This document shows positions 35,001 through 47,301 of a DNA stretch of 64,000 bases, piece after piece (the stretch's first letter is position 1; each line of letters opens with the position of its first letter). Under the pieces are notes generated by a model that did not search any database, was not told the origin of the DNA, and saw nothing but the letters and a program-made list of their open reading frames with translations. This stretch comes from Ipomoea triloba (Eukaryota; Streptophyta; Magnoliopsida; Solanales; Convolvulaceae). The stretch is from the NCBI RefSeq assembly GCF_003576645.1, contig NC_044925.1:586635-650634 (forward strand), in the 5' to 3' direction. The translations under genes and the position numbers were made by a program.

Positions 35001-35930
35001 ACATTCTGCAAAGTTGGCACATTGATGGATACCAGTTTTGGGTAGTTGGGTAAGCTTAAAGGAACAAATTATTCATTACTTCTTACCAATTGAGTCATGG
35101 ACTCATGGTTGATCATACATCTTGCATTTCTTCTTCTTTTTGGACTAATTTCCTTAATGTTTCTACTTAATCTGGTGTCAAAATGCAGAATGGATGGAGG
35201 GCAATGGTCACCAGCCAGTAGAAATGAGTACAATCTTCGCGATGCAGTTGCACGTTCTACAACCCAGGTAAGATCAAATTAAAGCTGCTTGGGGACAACC
35301 CCAGCCAAGTTGGTCGAACTGTTGAATCAGAAGGTTACACATTCGACTCCCAGTGGGAGCGGCCTAGTGCCATTTCTGGTTTGAGCCGGTCGGTTATGGG
35401 CAACCTAGGTTAATTTACCTTCTTGTAGTCCTTTACCAGTTAGGGTCACAAGGCAATGTTTTGAGCAGCCTAGTGCCCTTTCTGGTTTGAGCCAGTCAGC
35501 TATGGGCAACCTAGGTTAATTTACCTTCTTGTAGTCCTTTACCGGCTAGGGTTACAAGGCGGGGTTTAAAGCTGCTACTACCAGGCTGCCAGGCTGTATG
35601 CCTCAACCACTGTTGCAGAAATCGGTCTAGGCTCTCCTCTACCGCCCGACTAGCGCCTAGCGCTTACTGCAACCATGTCCTCAGCTATACAAATCTCTTA
35701 CGGTTTGCAAATTGCAGGTGTATCCAAGATCATGGACTGCCATCTACATGGCTCTTGACAACGTAGGTATGTGGAACGTTAGATCCGAGTTTTGGGCACG
35801 ACAATACCTCGGACAACAGTTCTACTTGAGGGTTTACACGACCTCAACCTCGCTTAGGGATGAATACCCCGTCCCAAAGAACGCCATCCTTTGTGGCAGG
35901 GCCGCTGGGCGCCGCACAAGGCCCCTCTAA
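32012..35930 (+). CDS. SKU5-similar (SKS) multicopper-oxidase-like protein
   Basis: Eight exons join in phase: 32012-32149, 32910-33019, 33492-33762, 34021-34123, 34246-34591, 34684-35049, 35189-35267 and 35718-35930 (541 residues, the usual SKS length). An N-terminal signal peptide (about 1-22) precedes EDPYRFFSWNVTYGTIYPLG. Three cupredoxin-like domains follow. The copper-ligand sites are replaced as in other SKS proteins: WNGVQNRRNSYEDG replaces the first HWHG site, and the final HCH motif region reads WNVRSEFWARQ. The protein is therefore probably not an oxidase. Family members act at the cell wall or plasma membrane in directional growth and pollen-tube biology. The C-terminus (AILCGRAAGRRTRPL) shows no evident GPI-anchor signal. 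Position beside ECH2 suggests the Arabidopsis SKS5 counterpart (At1g76160, from memory). Introns 1, 2 and 7 carry SINE-derived repeats. Confidence 0.92.
32298..32835. repeat. ~94-bp tandem array in SKS intron 1, derived from a SINE piece
   Basis: Six starts of TATTAGGTGTAACTTTTGCA occur at spacings of about 94, 95, 96, 94 and 84 bp. On the minus strand each unit reads AAGATCGAGCCTG (B-box-like), then AAAAGTTACACCTAATATAG. This resembles the order in the SINE-like sequence in intron 2 (AAATCGAGTCCTGG and AAGTTACACCCAATCTAGTG). Confidence 0.85.
33145..33190. repeat. G-rich (TG)n tract, possible G-quadruplex, in SKS intron 2
   Basis: A TG run passes into GGGTGGGTGGTGGGG and GGGGTGGGGG. At least four G-runs of three or more lie within about 26 bases on the transcribed-sense strand. 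Confidence 0.75.
33255..33425 (-). repeat. SINE-like retroposon in SKS intron 2
   Basis: On the minus strand GCTCAGTTGGTTC (A box) occurs twice, with AAATCGAGTCCTGG (B box) between them, then AAGTTACACCCAATCTAGTG. The doubled A-box segment (CCAAGAACCAACTGAGC and CTAGGAACCAACTGAGC on the plus strand) suggests two tandem or fused copies. Confidence 0.6.
35281..35575 (+). repeat. SINE-like retroposon with partly duplicated 3' region in SKS intron 7
   Basis: AGTTGGTCGAACTG (A-box-like) and ACATTCGACTCCCAG (B-box-like) are followed by GCGGCCTAGTGCC. The next segment, TGGTTTGAGCC through GGGCAACCTAGGTTAATTTA to CAAGGC, is present twice at an offset of about 100 bp. Confidence 0.6.
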
Positions 35931-37107
35931 GTTTGAACTTCATTCTTCTTCTGGTGCTGCTGCTAGGAAAAGTTTGCCTAGCTTAGGTTACTTCAGACTT
36001 GAGAGTGTAGAGTTTTACACATAGTTTAGGTAAAAGAGAAGTGTTTTACTTCTTGTTGTTATGCATTGTTGCAGTTACAAATAGGATGATCATCTATTAA
36101 TGACCTTATCTCAAGGTCACATTCTTTCAGTTTCCACTCAAAACAGTTTCATTTGGTTCTTCATAAACTTCAGTTTCTGGTTCTGTATTGCAACACTATA
36201 AATATATTGTTCACATTACTGATGTTTTTGTTTGAAGAGTTCTTCCTTTGTTTGAGTAGTGTTTATTTGTAATGGGTCGGTCCATAACAAGATCTTGTAA
36301 TCTTTTGGGCTATGGTTCGGATCATACTAAGATTTTTATTGTTTGGCTTACTCTAACCTGACTCAGTTCAAATAATAACCAGACAGATGACAGGTCAACT
36401 TATCAATTGACACCACTTAGAAGGAGAAAATAACTTCTAAAAGTCATTTGGCTTTCTTGTTTTCAAAAAAAGAAAGTCATTTTCTAGTTTCCAATCAAAC
36501 TATATATTAAATTCTTATATGCCAATGATAGATTTTGAGCGGTTTAAAGTTTTAATTTTAAGAACACTATTCTATTTCATTGTGTGTCTAGTTACTACCA
36601 AACACAAGAAAGTATTGTGAGTCTAATTACTACGGAAACATGTGCGCTCAACTAATAGCATTTTAAAAAGGTTTATTGGTAAAAAAAAATTCAAATTTTA
36701 TAATTCATAACAATTATATCCAAACATTAAATTTTGGACAATTTAATAGCAAATAATTGTATTTGAGAAAATTTTATTTTTGGTCCATCACTATTATACA
36801 TAAATCACATTTTAACTAAGTCCATGACTATGTAATTTGTATCACGTTTGGTCTTGTGATCTAATTTGTGAGCTAACTATTGTCGGAAGTGCTCATTCTG
36901 AAATGAGCATTGCATTTACTTCTTCCGAAAGGAACACTTCTAGCGGAACATGTCGTCCAATTTCCTCTTATAAAAATGTCATTTTATGTCTTTTTACAAG
37001 TATCATCTTATTCAACAGCTAATTTTATCAAACACTTTAAGTTCAACCATCTAATTTATTAGCTACTAATTTTTCAGTTTCAAATACTAATATATAACTT
37101 TAAATTA
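35931..37107. other. 3' UTR of SKS gene and intergenic DNA
   Basis: The first ~200 bases are probably SKS 3' UTR. The rest is AT-rich with no supported gene. The small frame at 36837-37022 has no features. Confidence 0.45.
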
Positions 37108-37411
37108 TGGGTGTAAACGAGCTGAGCCGAGCTCGAGCCTAGGGTAGCTCGAGCTCGAACTCGTTAAGGATGTCTCCACCCGATCTTGAACTCGAGTTCG
37201 AGCTTGAGTTCAGGTTTGAATTCAATTTTGAGCTCAAATTTAACCTGTTTGATTTTAAATTATTGTTTCAATTAAAAATAAATTATATATATATATATAA
37301 TATTTTATATATGGCTCACGAGCAACGCGACGAACAACGAACCTAAAATATTAGAACTCGAGGTTAAATTTTACTGAGCGATTTGCGAACCGCTTAGCTC
37401 ATTTACACCCC
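37108..37411. mobile_element. MITE with GGGTGTAAACGAG termini
   Basis: The left end reads GGGTGTAAACGAGCTGAGCC and the right end GCTCATTTACACCCC, forming short inverted termini around an AT-rich centre with GAGCTCGAGC-type subrepeats. TTA flanks both sides if the first base is taken as T at 37108. An 8-bp hAT-type duplication is not evident, so the superfamily is left open. Confidence 0.6.
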
Positions 37412-37604
37412 TTATTTAAACTAGGCATGCTAAACATGCCAAAATATTATACTCCGTACTTGATAACTTGAGTTTTACTCTTACAAGTTACTCCGTACAA
37501 TGGAAAATATTACCCAATTTGTCAAAGACGCAACTATAAAATAAAGCACAGTACCAAAATATGGTTCAATGCCATAAATCATACTCAACCTTGGAAACGC
37601 TTCA

Positions 37605-40600
37605 ATGGCGTCCACCGGCAGCTCGGAGTTCGATCCTCAGAAGATAATTACCTACAAATTTCCCGAGGTATGATCTATTCCTTTTTGTTCGGCTTCACTC
37701 CCGTTCCATACTAATTCCGTTCATTTTCTGATGAATTTCGGTTTTCCAGTCGACCTATACTTACAGCGAGAGGTACGCCCCCTAACTCCCTATACCTCCT
37801 TCGCAGTTGATTTTTGTTTTTCATTTTTCATTTTTAATGTATAGTTTGGTATATTTACGTGAATTTCTAAACGATTTATCGGTTTGGGAGAGCTACTGAT
37901 GAAAACAGCGTTTCTGCTTGTGACGATTTAGAGATGTTGCGCTGTATGCGCTGGGTGTTGGAGCGTGCTCAAAGGACGCGGTAGATGATAAAGAGCTCAA
38001 ATTTGTTTATCATCCCGATGGTCAGCAATCTATCCAGGTTGATTACAATCCGTTTGATGAAATTACGTTTAGAGGAAACTCTGTGTGCGTGCGTGTGTTG
38101 AAAGAGGGTGGGGGTGACAGTTTAGCGGTGAATTCCCACAATTGGTGAAGTTTTGGAAAAATAAAAGTGAAATTCTACTTTTGCTGCTATACAGATTCAA
38201 ATTATGCAGCTAAGGAAGCTGTATTATCTAAAGCTTTACAAAATAATGATTAGTAGTACTTATTGGCTCTTTTTTTTGGTTATATGCTGACATTTTAGGT
38301 CTTGCCGACTTTTGCGGCTTTATTTTCTATTGGATTTAGTGAGGCAATTGCGGAGCTACCGGGCTTGCAGTAAGTCTTGAACTTCGAAGCAAGTAGATAG
38401 TTTTGTGTTAACTGATTTTGCTACATATTTGTTTCTGTGTACACCATTTGTTAGGTGGTAGTACTGTTCTTCTAGCTGATACTTGGCAGTGTTGCCCTTT
38501 TTCTCTAGATATGATCCACGCCTTCTGTTGCATGGACAACAATATATTGAAATCTACAAGCCGCTTCCTTCTAGTGGTTCTGTAAGATCCCAAGCTCAAG
38601 GATTTATATATTTGTCTAGTGGAATTATGATTCAAGTTTAATTTAGTGCTAAGTAGTATTGAAGTGCAATGCTTTCTTAAAATTTTCCCATCAATCATGA
38701 TACTAAAAAGATTCTGCTGAATTTGTGAAAAATATACTTGATAGAAACTTGTTCAAGGCATAGATATTTACATCCTGTATTAAGTTTCTGGAGTTTATCT
38801 TAACATAGACATTTCAATCCTTGCAAATGTTGTTTTGTTATTGAAGCCTAAGACACACATGTGAGACATAATTGAGGACAAAGAAGTCTTCCAAAGACTG
38901 ATGATGAGATATAATACTAATATGAAATGTTTTGTATGATTTTGTTAAAAAAAAAAACAACATATTACAGTTGCTTTTCATGCTTTCAGTTATAAAAAAA
39001 AATGGTTATTTTCCTTTTCTTTCATTCATTTGATCAAGTCTTAGTAATTTCTTCTCAATAATGTTAATGCAGATAATAAATAGAGCAAGCATTGCTGGAC
39101 TGCATGATAAAGGTCTGGTTTGAAAATGTAGACATGAATTGTTAGTTTGTGTTACTGTGACTAAGGGGGGTGTATACAATCTGGATTTGTATCGACTTTT
39201 AAAAACTTTTAAAGACTTTAAAGGTGGTATTCGATCTAGACATTTTAAAGTCTTTAAAAGTCTATTGGTATTCGATTCAGACTTTTATTAAAAGTTTGTG
39301 GGTATTTGATTCAAACTTTAAATCTTCTAATAATCAAGAATGGTGAGTGAGAAAGAAAACCCCAAATTGCTAAATACAAAATTAATTTGTTGCTTCTGAG
39401 TACATGCAATAAGTGATCTATATTGGGAGTCGAGCTCAATTTTTTTTTGTAGGTTTTGATTTAGAACAAGTCAATCTCAATTAAGATTTCATTTTGATTG
39501 TGCGAAGTTTATGTATTTTGAAGCTTCCCATAATCCTATTTCAAGTTGGAATGCATTTTAAGGATTTAATGGGTCTGACAGATAACAGGAAATTTATTCA
39601 TCCATTTTGACAGGTAAAGCAACTGTTCTAGAAGTTGAAATCAGGAGCTATGAGAAAGTGTCAGGTGATCTTCTATGTATGAACAGGTAGGTTCCTTTTA
39701 TATGACTTATGTACAGCTTTTTTATTATGTAGTTGTTACATTGATCACATCGCAGGATGGCTATTTTTTTGAGGGGTGCTGGTGGCTTCTCAAAGTCTTC
39801 CAATCCTTATTCATATTCCAAATATCCAGCAAATCAGACTGCTGCTCCTAAAATCCCCAAAGGCCAGCCATTTGTTGTTTTTGAGGAATATTTGCAGCCA
39901 CCACAGGCATGTGAAATAAAACAATTAAACAATTTGGAACTTATCATTGGTTAATCTTACTGTCTTATAGCTTCTTAATGCATCGTTTTCCTGTCATCTT
40001 ATCATTTGCATACTTGCAATCAATAGATTTTATCTCATTGAAATTGTAAAACCTGATGCCCTGATGGGGATGGGGCATGTTTTGACTTAGTCTTACTGAT
40101 TAAATATGATATTTGAAACTTGTGCCATGATGCAGGCATTGCTGTACAGGCTCTCTGGTGATTACAATCCCCTGCATTCTGATCCCATGATTGCAGAGGT
40201 TGCAGGGTAATATGTTTTTGACTAAAAAGCTATCTCCCAGTCCCAGATGCAGTGGTAGAATCAAGTTATATTGTGGGTTAATAGACTTGAAACCAATTAT
40301 TCACTGGTTCCTACTTCAATGCTATTCCCTCTGTTTACCCATACAAACACTTTTTTGCAAATAAAGAAAAAAGAATAAACTTTTACTAGGCTTGTGTCGC
40401 TGAACCTCCTTGGTCACTTTTTAATTTCATTCTCAACACCCTCCATAATAGTGTTTTTAATGTGTTTTATTATGCCATCTGGCTCAGTAAAAGTGAATGC
40501 AAGGGAAATTGATCCATTTCCCTTGAGCAACATGGCGTAAAATCTTTCTTCGATGTTAAATGCTTAATTTTTTAGAAAATAGAAACTCTATGGTGCCTGA

Positions 40601-41270
40601 GATGTTAATCTTGTCCTCTTCTATTGTATTCTGCAAAATGCACATGTAAATAACTAGCCCTATGTAGTCCACAGGTTATTTTCGTTAGTTATATATTTCC
40701 ATTTCTAAAATTTAATTAAACTTACTCTACAAATCAGGGAAAAGGAATTCTGTTGGCAATATGTTGATTTATTTAAACAGTTGTCCTTCTGAATCTTTTA
40801 CCTTCCAATGGCTACAGATTTGTCACTAAATTACGTTTACCAGTCTTTGGCCATAAACTTACTAGTATGTTATTTTGTTCTTCTTTTTTCTTAATCACTT
40901 AATCCCAGGTTTTCTCGCCCAATTTTGCATGGGTTGTGCACACTTGGATTTGCTGTCAGAGCTATCATAAAATGCATCTGCAAAGGGGACCCAAACATGA
41001 TAAAGAACATATCTGGCAGGTTTTTATTACATGTGTATCCGGGTGAAACCTTAATAACAGAAATGTGGCTGGAAGGTTTAAGGTAGGTTACAAGATATGT
41101 TTACCAAGCTGGATTTATGTACATAAATATATTCGTGTATATACTCCCTAGTTCGAAAACCTAATCAGAGGAAAATATGCAGGGTTATATATCAGGTGAA
41201 GGTGAAAGAGCGTAAAAGGGCAGTGCTTTCTGGTTTTGTAGATCTTCACCGTTTAAGTTCATCTCTGTGA
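37605..41270 (+). CDS. ECH2: Peroxisomal enoyl-CoA hydratase 2 (MaoC-like hydratase)
   Basis: Eleven exons: 37605-37667, 37750-37772, 37932-38037, 38299-38369, 38509-38581, 39073-39112, 39614-39686, 39756-39906, 40136-40206, 40909-41082 and 41183-41270, giving 310 residues, close to the Arabidopsis enzyme as I remember it. The C-terminal half has the hydratase-2 motif [12 protein letters not shown] with Asp209, Asn211 and His214, then [13 protein letters not shown]. The protein ends in SSL, a peroxisomal PTS1-type signal. It is expected to hydrate trans-2-enoyl-CoA to the 3R-hydroxy product in peroxisomal breakdown of unsaturated fatty acids. Exon 2 is only 23 nt. The intron after 39906 appears to use a GC donor (CACAG|GCATGT); the nearest GT would shift the frame. 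Likely counterpart of At1g76150. Confidence 0.93.
39165..39345. repeat. MITE-like repeat fragment in an ECH2 intron
   Basis: Starts near GGGGGGTGTATACAATCTGG and contains repeated ACTTTTAAA / TTTAAAGTCT words and GGTATTCGAT. Only one terminus is recognisable, so it is probably truncated. Confidence 0.45.
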
Positions 41271-41435
41271 CTGGAGGTTCTGTTTTCTCCTCTATGAAAT
41301 ATGTTATATGTGTAACTGGAGGAGTTTGTTTCTTGTTACACAACACAATAATTTCACCACAAGTAGACATTCTTGCCGTTAGTTCTATCGTTCCATGTTT
41401 ATTATCCTGAATAAGATACATCAGATGATGTTTTC
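41271..41435 (+). other. 3' UTR of ECH2
   Basis: Non-coding sequence after the TGA. Poly(A) site not determined. Confidence 0.4.
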
Positions 41436-41580
41436 AAAATGTTGCAAGTGGGGATTATTTCTGTAAAGTGTTTGATAAAATATGCAAGTGGGGATTTTTT
41501 TGTCCGTAATGTGTTTTGATAATATGCAAGTAGGGATTTTTGTCTGTAAAGTGTCTGAATTATGCAAGTTGTGGTCTTGT
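41436..41580. repeat. ~50-bp tandem repeat downstream of ECH2
   Basis: The phrase ATGCAAGTGGGGATTTTT followed by TGTAAAGTGT occurs three to four times in diverged copies. Confidence 0.75.
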
Positions 41581-42522
41581 TGGTTGTTTGCCTTGTTTTA
41601 ATTATTCAAACGTTTTATTGTATGTTGTGTAGGGTTGTGTTTGGCCAACATTACTCTAGTTATTCATTTGCTTTACATTTTTTAGTATGTTGGACTCTAT
41701 GGAATTAATTATTCACCATAGTGAAACTTTTATCCAAAATCCTAGGCTCCATTATATAAATGGTGTAATAGAAACAATTAGATGATTTTGGCAATCATTT
41801 TCTTGAGATTATGTTGTGTTCAATCTTAATTAGATTACTTCAATGCAGTGATTATTGAATTGTCTACTTATGCAGCGATATAAATACAGATTATTTCAAT
41901 TGACTTTTGTTGTGTACATTTTTACCATTTTATTGGATTATTGTGATAAAAACATGGAAGTGCATTTTCATTGAATTGTCTATACAAGCTTGCCATTTCC
42001 GTGGTAGAACTACACTAAAAATTAACTCAAAAACCTAAATTATATCTTCATTACACCTAGAACAATTACAATATAATTTTACCTAGTAAAACTGCAATTA
42101 CAAGCACTAACTATGCAAATTTTCTCTTGTACACTTGCTTATCAAATTCCTTATCTCCTCCATCTCATTAGCATATCCATTCGTGGGTTGGATAATTTTG
42201 ATCTTTCTAAATAAAGAAACCACACTTATATCCAAAGCACACTCTCTCATATCAATTTTGACCAACAAAATATAAGAAATTTGTAAAATAATTTCAAAAA
42301 AGTAAAGGGCCCACATAATATGCGAAATCTGCAACAAAAGTTAAGTTAAGCATTGAAAACACACAAATTTAACATTTGTTTACGAAAGTAATTCTCACAT
42401 TTCATCTTTAACACCCATAACATTACTTGCATGATTCTTTTGTTGTGCAAATTGAGGATTTCAATCCACATTTACAACACACTGGAAAGTTTTTTCACGC
42501 ATTAGATAAAGAGCATGAAGAC
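41581..42522. other. Intergenic DNA left of the copia element
   Basis: A transposon-end-like phrase GGGTTGTGTTTGGCCAAC is at about 41632 without a visible partner. A 76-codon minus-strand frame (42107-42337) has no firm assignment. Otherwise AT-rich. Confidence 0.4.
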
Positions 42523-42685
42523 TGTTAATGTTTTAAAGGGAAGAACTCACGTAGTGTATAACTCACAGTATATTGATAGGTTGGAGCTGTACAGTATTTA
42601 TAGGTATAACAAATGAAAGACAGCCACACACTAAAAGCCTCTAACAACTCCTTAAGACTCTAACAACACCCAATTTATTCTAACA
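42523..42685 (-). repeat. 3' LTR of the copia element
   Basis: 163 bp, beginning TGTTAATGTTTTAAAGGG and ending ATTTATTCTAACA on the plus strand. Confidence 0.93.
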
Positions 42686-42692
42686 CTCCCCC

Positions 42693-45600
42693 TCAAGTTG
42701 GAGCATAGATATTAATCATGTCCAGCTTGTTACAAATATATTCAACCCTGTCCCTACTGAGTCCTTTAGTAAATAGATCAGCTAGCTGGTCGCCGCTGCG
42801 GACATGAGCCATAGAAAGTAACCCTTGCTGAACCTTCTCACGCACAAAATGACAGTCTACTTCAATATGCTTGGTCCGCTCATGGAACACTGGATTGTTT
42901 GAAATGTGTATAGCCGCTTGATTATCACACCACAAACGTATGGGCTTCATCACCTCCACACCAACCTCCTTCAGAATGTTGTGCACCCACGTTATCTCAC
43001 ACGTCGCATGAGCCATTGCCTTATACTCAGACTCTGCACTAGATCAAGCCACAACCGTTTGTTTCTTGCTTTTCCACGAAACCAAATTACCTCCCACAAA
43101 CACACAATACCCTGTTGTCGACCTCCTGTCACTCAATGAGCCTGCCCAATCAGCATCAGAAAACGCCTCAACACTCATATGCCCATGATTAGCATATAAA
43201 ATACCTTTCCCAGGTGCATTCTTGAGATACTTTACGATACGAACTGCCGCATCCCAGTGGGCTAGTGTAGGCGCTTGCATGAACTGACTTACCACACTGA
43301 CCGGAAAAGCAATATCCGGACGTGTAATGGTAAGATAGTTCAACTTTCCCACTAGCCTCCTATACCTCTCTGGAGAATCAAGGGCCTCCCCCTCACCAGC
43401 TGCAAGCCTAACACCTTGCTCCATCGGCGTCTCGCACGGTTTTGAGCCCGACAACCCAGTATCATCAAGCAAATCTAGCACATACTTCCTCTGGGAAAGA
43501 AATATCCCTTTCCGAGAACGAGCAACCTCGATCCCCAAAAAATATTTCAACACTCCCAAATCTTTTGTGTGAAACTTTTCCTTGAGGAAAGATTTAAGTG
43601 TTTCAATTCCTCCTGCATCACTACCTGTGATCACTATATCATCAACATAAACAATCAAGAGAATGCACCCAACATTAGTATGCTTAAAAAAACGGTATGA
43701 TCACATGTACTCCTCTGCATACCAAACTCAACAATCACACTGCTAAACCTCCCAAACCAAGCTCGCGAAGACTATTTCAAACCGTATAGAGACTTCTGTA
43801 GTCTACATACCTTCCCAGACTCCCCCTGAGCAACAAACCCGGGGGGCTGCTCCATATATACTTCCTTAACTAAATCTCCATGCAAAAATGCATTCTTGAC
43901 ATCTAACTGAAACAAAGGCCAATGATTAGATGCCGCTAAGGAGATAAAGATACGTACCGAAGCCAACTTGGCTACAGGGGAGAACGTTTCTGTATAATCA
44001 ACCCCATAAGTCTGCGCATACCCTTTTGCAACAAGACGAGCCTTAAGTCTAGCCACCGACCCATCCGGGTTCATCTTCACAACATAGACCCACTTGCAAC
44101 CAATCGCAGTCTTACCGACCGGGAGGGATACCAACTCCCAAGTCTGATTGTCCTCCAGTGCAGCCATCTCCTCCTCCATTGCACGTCTCCATCCATCATG
44201 AGCTATAGCCTGACTCAAAGTGTTTGGAACTGACACAGAATCTAAACGAGACACAAAGGCGCGAGAAGACGCTGGCAAATGAGTATAAGACACAAAAGAA
44301 GAAATAGGATGCACACAACGGCGTTTACCTTTACGTAGGGCAACGGGAAAATCCTGATCATTTGACGAAGATAGTGGTAAGGTAGAAGTACTCACTTGTG
44401 GCTCTGGTGGCACCACAGCCTTCTTCAGCCGCCAGGCATAAACCTGTGTAACGGGGGGTTTTGAAACAGACCTAACTGGTATGGAAATAGTATATGTAAG
44501 GAAGTCATTATCCGGAGTAGAACCACACTGAAATGACCCAGTTACACTCCCAGAAAACACCATGTTTTCAAAGAAAGTAACATTAGCTGACACTAAATAC
44601 CGCCCTAAGTCTAGTGAATAACAACAATAACCCTTCTGAGTATGTGAGTATCCCAGGAATATACATTTGAGTGACTTCGGATCAAGTTTCCCACGTTGAG
44701 GGCGAACATCCTGGACAAAACAAGTACACCCAAATATTTTCGGAGGGAGATGAAACAGGGGTTCTGACGGATACACACAGGAGTAAGGGATTTGACCTTG
44801 AAGGACAGACGAAGGCATGCGGTTGATAAGAAAACATGTTGTATGAACAGCATCGGACCAGAAAACCTTAGACACTTTCATCTGAAACAAAATAGCCCGA
44901 GCTACTTCTAGCAAATGACGGTTTTTTCTTTCTGCCACTCCATTCTGTTGAGGGGTATACCCGCACGAGGACTGATGAACTATCCCATTTTGACTCATAT
45001 AAGTGGAAAACAGTTTAGAGAAATACTCTCGTGCATTGTCACTCCGCAGACACTTAATAGTTTTATTAAACTGGGTTTTAACCTCAGCACAAAAATTACA
45101 AAAAATGGTGAACAATTCATCCCTAGACTTCATAAGATATAACCACGTACATCTAGAGAAATCGTCTACAAATGTTACGAAATATCTAAACCCATTTTTT
45201 CCTGTGACATGACAAGGACCCCAAATATCAGAATGAACAAGTTCAAATATAAACCGTACCCTGTTATTAACTCGAAGAGGGTAGGAAACTCGACAGTGCT
45301 TAGCGTACTCACATGACTCACACTGCAAAGTAGACAACGACTCGGAAAGGAGATATATCACTCAACATGGCTTTGGACGGCGACACAGACTGCTCTAACA
45401 CGTACAAGCCTCCGACTTCCTTCCCCTTACCAATAATCTTCTTCGTCAAAAGATCTTGAAACAGACAATAACCAGGAAAAAAGGAAACCAAACAATTCAA
45501 AGCCCGCGTGATTTGACTGACAGAAAGCAAATTAAAGGGAAATTTTGGAAGGTATAATATAGATGATAAGGGCAATGAAGAGGTTGCAACAGCGCTACCC

Positions 45601-46793
45601 TTACCCAAAATCGGAACAGATGACCCATCCGCTAGGGTAACAGTAGCCCTAGGGTTAGAGGGAGAATATGTAGAGAAAACATTAGAATTACCTGTCATAT
45701 GGTCACTAGCCCCTGAGTCAATGACCCAATGTGTAGACGAAGAAGACACACACGCAACAGGATTACTTGTTTGGACAAAAGTTGCAGATGGAGAAGGTTG
45801 ATTGGATGGAAACTGAGACACAGACTGCATGGAAGGGGACACCCTTAGTTGATTGAACGCCGCCAACTCTTCATCAGTCATAACCACCACATGTCCTTCA
45901 GACCCAGAAGCTGTGTTAGCAAATCTTTGTTGCTTGGGCGGTTTAGGACATTGGTTTCGGAAATGACCTGGTTCCCCACAGTTAAAACATACCCTCGGCC
46001 CTACACGGCCTCCTCCACGGTTTCTTCCACCACGTCCTCGATAGCGACCGCCTCCACCTCCTCGACTATTATACCCTTCGTTAGTATAATTCCCTTGTGA
46101 CACAAACGAGCTCCCTTCGCCATTGCTTCCCTGTGATATAAAAACACTCTTTTCGGGAAGCTCACTATTGTCCGTACTTACTGCAGCATTCTGAATCTGA
46201 GAGAAAACTTGGTCCAATGACCCTAACTCCTTGTTTCCCAACAATTGTGACCTAAGGACCTCATATTCTTTATCAAGCCCAGAAATAAAACTAAAAGCAA
46301 TTAATTGATCACGTTGTGCTTTCATTTTCTTTACATCAGTTGTAATAGGCATTGCAGTACATAAAGCTTCACTCAAACTTTTGAAATCATAATAATAGTC
46401 TCTCAGATCTTGTCCTTTCTGGTTAGGTCGATAAACACCTTGGGACAACTGATACAATTTTCTCAGATTACTCGACCCACTAAACCATTCAGACACTAAT
46501 TCCCACACTTCTTTCACCGTAGTACAATGTTGCATTGATAATATTACTTTCCTATCAATACAATTAATTATTCGTGACAACAGAGCCTTATCGTCTGTTT
46601 CCCATTCCCTCTTTGCTGTGTTTTCTGTAGGACAATCTTTATCTAAATGGTCACCTTTACCCATTCCATCTAGATTAATTTTAATTAAGAATTTCCATTC
46701 AGCAAAGTTTGACCCATCAGCCATCAACACTACATCAATTAATTTGGACGGAGTTGAAACAATAGTAATATTCTTGTTACTCCCCTCAGCCAT
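42693..46793 (-). pseudogene. Broken copia gag-pol
   Basis: Gag starts at the Met at 46793 and carries a CCHC knuckle (CFNCGEPGHFRNQC) and the protease motif DSGASDHM. Integrase follows from about 45361 ([10 protein letters not shown] zinc cysteines; [25 protein letters not shown]), then reverse transcriptase (VYVDDIVITG at about 43650) and RNase H. Breaks: a frame change at 45318-45361, where the His half of the integrase zinc domain is also missing; an in-frame TAG near 43771; a frame shift at an A7 run near 43686; and a TGA near 43043. It is therefore non-functional as it stands. Confidence 0.9.
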
Positions 46794-47138
46794 ATTGAAC
46801 CCAGAAAAAACCAGAAACACAGGTAGATAACACAGACGAAAACAGCCAGAAAGGAAACAGAACGTAGATACGCAACTTTAGAAGCAGGCTCTCAAAGCAA
46901 CGAACACAAAACCCTCCAACACATACCTTAACGGAGTCTACTCACAAAGGCGATTCCACCAGTACAAATTCCGGCCGGAGAGGACGCCGGAATATTCCTC
47001 ACGCGCCGGCGCGTGGGGTCGGAGCAATGGTGGCGCGGCGGCGCGTGGAGGCTCCGATGGACGCCCGATTCCAGTTCCGGCGTCGCCTGGGTGTTCCGAC
47101 CACGGTACACTACCTCACTCTCGCCGGCTCTGATACCA

Positions 47139-47301
47139 TGTTAATGTTTTAAAGGGAAGAACTCACGTAGTGTATAACTCACTGTATATTGATAGGTTGG
47201 AGCTGTACAGTATTTATAGGTATAACAAATGAAAGACATCCACACACTAAAAGCCTCTAACAACTCCTTAAGACTCTAACAACACCCAATTTATTCTAAC
47301 A
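47139..47301 (-). repeat. 5' LTR of the copia element
   Basis: Same 163-bp sequence as 42523-42685 except two visible substitutions (CTCACAG/CTCACTG and GACAGCC/GACATCC). Confidence 0.93.

Larger units (their letters stand above)
42523..47301 (-). mobile_element. Ty1/copia LTR retrotransposon (4.78 kb)
   Basis: Two 163-bp LTRs (TG...CA ends) enclose a minus-strand gag-pol. The primer-binding site TGGTATCAGAGCC, complementary to initiator Met-tRNA, directly follows the 5' LTR at 47126-47138. A polypurine tract CTTGAGGGGGAG precedes the 3' LTR at 42686-42697. The flanks AAGAC (42518-42522) and AAGAA (47302-47306) look like a 5-bp target duplication with one change. LTRs differ at two sites by eye. 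Coding lesions mean that the element cannot make its own full polyprotein. Confidence 0.93.
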
